This document shows positions 5,724 through 6,563 of a stretch of 6,563 nt of DNA, in pieces; positions within the stretch are counted from its first letter, which is position 1; each line of letters begins with the position of its first letter. Under the pieces are notes generated by a model. That model did not search any database and was not told the DNA's origin. It was given only the letters and a program-made list of their open reading frames with translations. The DNA is taken from NCBI GenBank assembly GCA_030149405.1, contig JASBRM010000326.1, positions 1-6,563 on the forward strand, given 5' to 3'. The DNA comes from Neptuniibacter sp. (GTDB taxonomy: Bacteria; Pseudomonadota; Gammaproteobacteria; Pseudomonadales; Balneatricaceae). Both the position numbers and the translations under genes were made by a program.

Positions 5724-6281
5724 ATGAAAAATATAGTTGTTTTTTGTGGCTCTAAAATTGGGAATGATCCCGAGCTCGCATGTTTGACAGCAGAGTTTGG
5801 CAGGATCTTGGCCGAACAAGGATATGCTGTAGTTTATGGTGGAGCGAACTCCGGTTTGATGGGAGTAATGGCGGATACTGTTTTAAAACATAACGGCAAA
5901 ATGATTGGCATCATGCCAACTGTTTTAGAGGGGCAGGAACGGGTTCATCCAAGACTAAGTGAGTTAATCGAAGTGATCGATATGGCGACTAGAAAAACGG
6001 CAATGATAGAAACAGGTGATGCTTTTGTTGCTTTACCGGGTGGCACAGGTACTCTGGATGAACTATTCGAAGTATTTACCTTGTCTCAAATTGGCGAACA
6101 TTACAAACCCTGCGCAGTTCTAAACCTTAAAGGTTATTTTGATCCACTCCTGACGTTCTTAAAACAGGCCTGTGATCAAGGCTTTCTTCACTCTGACTAT
6201 TTTGACATGCTGATCGTTGATGACGATCCAGAGTGTCTGTTAGAAAAGCTCATTCACTTTCAACATCCGCATCTCAAGTAA
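5724..6281 (+). CDS. LOG-family (TIGR00730) nucleoside 5'-monophosphate phosphoribohydrolase
   Basis: From ATG 5724 the product is 185 residues, a normal length for the LOG family, beginning directly with the first beta strand IVVFCGS. The Rossmann-like hallmarks are YGGANSGLMGVMAD (38-51), MATRKTAM (87-94) with the catalytic-type arginine R90 and K91, and PGGTGTLDE (105-113) with E113, the family's PGGxGTxxE signature. LOG proteins cleave ribose 5-phosphate from nucleotide monophosphates; in plants and some microbes this releases free cytokinin, whereas in bacteria the usual substrate is often unclear. Older databases call these putative lysine decarboxylases, which is wrong for the reaction. 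Upstream in-frame TTG 5643 and ATG 5700 would add residues unlike the family; AGG (5711-5713) lies 10 nt before ATG 5724. It is transcribed divergently from the leftward operon. Confidence 0.92.
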   Translation: MKNIVVFCGSKIGNDPELACLTAEFGRILAEQGYAVVYGGANSGLMGVMADTVLKHNGKMIGIMPTVLEGQERVHPRLSELIEVIDMATRKTAMIETGDAFVALPGGTGTLDELFEVFTLSQIGEHYKPCAVLNLKGYFDPLLTFLKQACDQGFLHSDYFDMLIVDDDPECLLEKLIHFQHPHLK

Positions 6282-6284
6282 TTG

Positions 6285-6308
6285 TTATATAGATCGGAAT
6301 TTATATAA
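6285..6308 (+). repeat. AT-only inverted repeat after the LOG-family gene
   Basis: TTATATA (6285-6291) and TATATAA (6302-6308) form a 7-bp inverted repeat with a 10-nt loop, starting 4 nt after the stop codon. The stem has no G-C pair and no T-run follows, so it is a poor terminator; it may only mark the 3' end. Confidence 0.25.
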
Positions 6309-6360
6309 GGAAATAATTTATTAGAACATTTGCATTAATTGTAATTCTTAATCTAGTCTT

Positions 6361-6397
6361 CTGACAGTGTTGTCATTGATTGATGAAAAATTGTCAG
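6361..6397. repeat. TGACA/TGTCA repeat cluster, candidate operator
   Basis: TGACA (6362-6366) and TGTCA (6371-6375) form a perfect inverted repeat with a 4-nt centre. A further TGTCA (6392-6396) follows, and CTGACA (6361-6366) can also pair with TGTCAG (6392-6397). Three half-sites about 60-100 bp before the next start codon suggest a regulator binding region, or alternative RNA hairpins. Confidence 0.4.
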
Positions 6398-6417
6398 CGT
6401 GAAGAATAAGAATGGTG

Positions 6418-6456
6418 AGTGTGCGAGTGAATTTGCACACTGTCGAATAGGCTATT
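6418..6456 (+). promoter_or_regulatory. hairpin and palindrome over the ribosome binding site of the PAS-protein gene
   Basis: AGTGTGC (6418-6424) and GCACACT (6435-6441) form a 7-bp inverted repeat with a 10-nt centre. Five bases later AATAG-G-CTATT (6446-6456) is an 11-base palindrome containing the AGG that I take as the ribosome binding site. They could be operators, or RNA structure limiting translation. Confidence 0.4.
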
Positions 6457-6458
6457 AC

Positions 6459-6563
6459 TTGAACAGTTCAGTTAATATTTCAGCAGATCTGTCTGCAGTT
6501 CTGGAAGCGGTTCCGCAACCTGCTGCAGTGCTTTCATCTGACTATAAAATACTCGCGACCAAT
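6459..6563 (+). CDS. N-terminus of a probable PAS-domain sensor/regulator (runs off right edge)
   Basis: A frame from TTG 6459 stays open for 35 codons to the edge. The segment DLSAVLEAVPQPAAVLSSDY followed by KILATN (residues 10-35) has the usual start of a PAS domain: an amphipathic helix, a VPQPAAVL first strand, a polar turn, and a second strand ending in ATN. AGG (6449-6451) lies 7 nt before the TTG, which supports that start. An in-frame GTG at 6399 would add 20 residues without a ribosome site. PAS proteins sense ligands, redox state or light and pass the signal to kinase, cyclic-di-GMP or sigma-54 activator domains; the output domain is outside the window. The opposite strand also has a 29-codon open frame, which I consider the shadow. 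Confidence 0.6.
   Translation, partial: MNSSVNISADLSAVLEAVPQPAAVLSSDYKILATN

Noticed and set aside
6422..6437. Possible sigma-54 promoter ending in TTGCA before the PAS gene
   Set aside because: The required GG at the -24 element is missing (GC at 6423-6424).
6472..6561. 29-codon open frame on the minus strand at the right edge, ending in TAA at 6474-6472
   Set aside because: It looks codon-like but matches nothing I know, and the plus-strand frame over the same bases has a clear PAS-like pattern and a ribosome site.

Overview
The window looks like chromosomal DNA of a moderately AT-leaning gammaproteobacterium, probably of the Oceanospirillales (Neptunomonas/Amphritea/Marinobacterium-like). 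This rests on the DeaD sequence, the gene content and the Shine-Dalgarno and sigma-70-like signals; it is inference, since no search was possible. I see no insertion sequence, phage gene, CRISPR array, tRNA or rRNA. Most genes belong to known families, and two complete genes are not recognisable to me.

Left part (1-1558, minus strand): the N-terminal 183 residues of the cold-shock DEAD-box RNA helicase DeaD/CsdA run off the left edge. A convincing sigma-70 promoter precedes it, with a leader of about 77 nt holding two small hairpins. Upstream on the same strand is a response regulator made of two receiver domains, the first of which lacks its phospho-acceptor aspartate.

Middle (1559-3159, plus strand): a divergent control region with a long interrupted inverted repeat precedes a secreted TraB/GumN-family protein. 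An unrecognised 181-codon gene follows 19 nt later, probably in the same transcript.

Right-middle (3159-5543, minus strand): a probable three-gene operon reads leftwards. It encodes a small protein built from a duplicated helical unit, an M48-family metalloprotease lipoprotein with an embedded PDZ-like segment, and an XRE-cupin regulator. The regulator also seems to have its own promoter, with a palindrome over the -10. The operon ends in an elaborate intrinsic terminator whose T-run overlaps the stop codon of the convergent plus-strand gene.

Right end (5544-6563, plus strand): a LOG-family (TIGR00730) nucleotide phosphoribohydrolase is followed by an intergenic region rich in inverted repeats. 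After it comes the start of a probable PAS-domain sensor or regulator that begins at TTG and runs off the right edge.

I found no clear new multi-gene system. The least explained items are the internally duplicated protein co-encoded with the periplasmic protease, the unknown gene at 2614, the leader peptide-like ORF before the response regulator, and the palindromes around the PAS-protein start.
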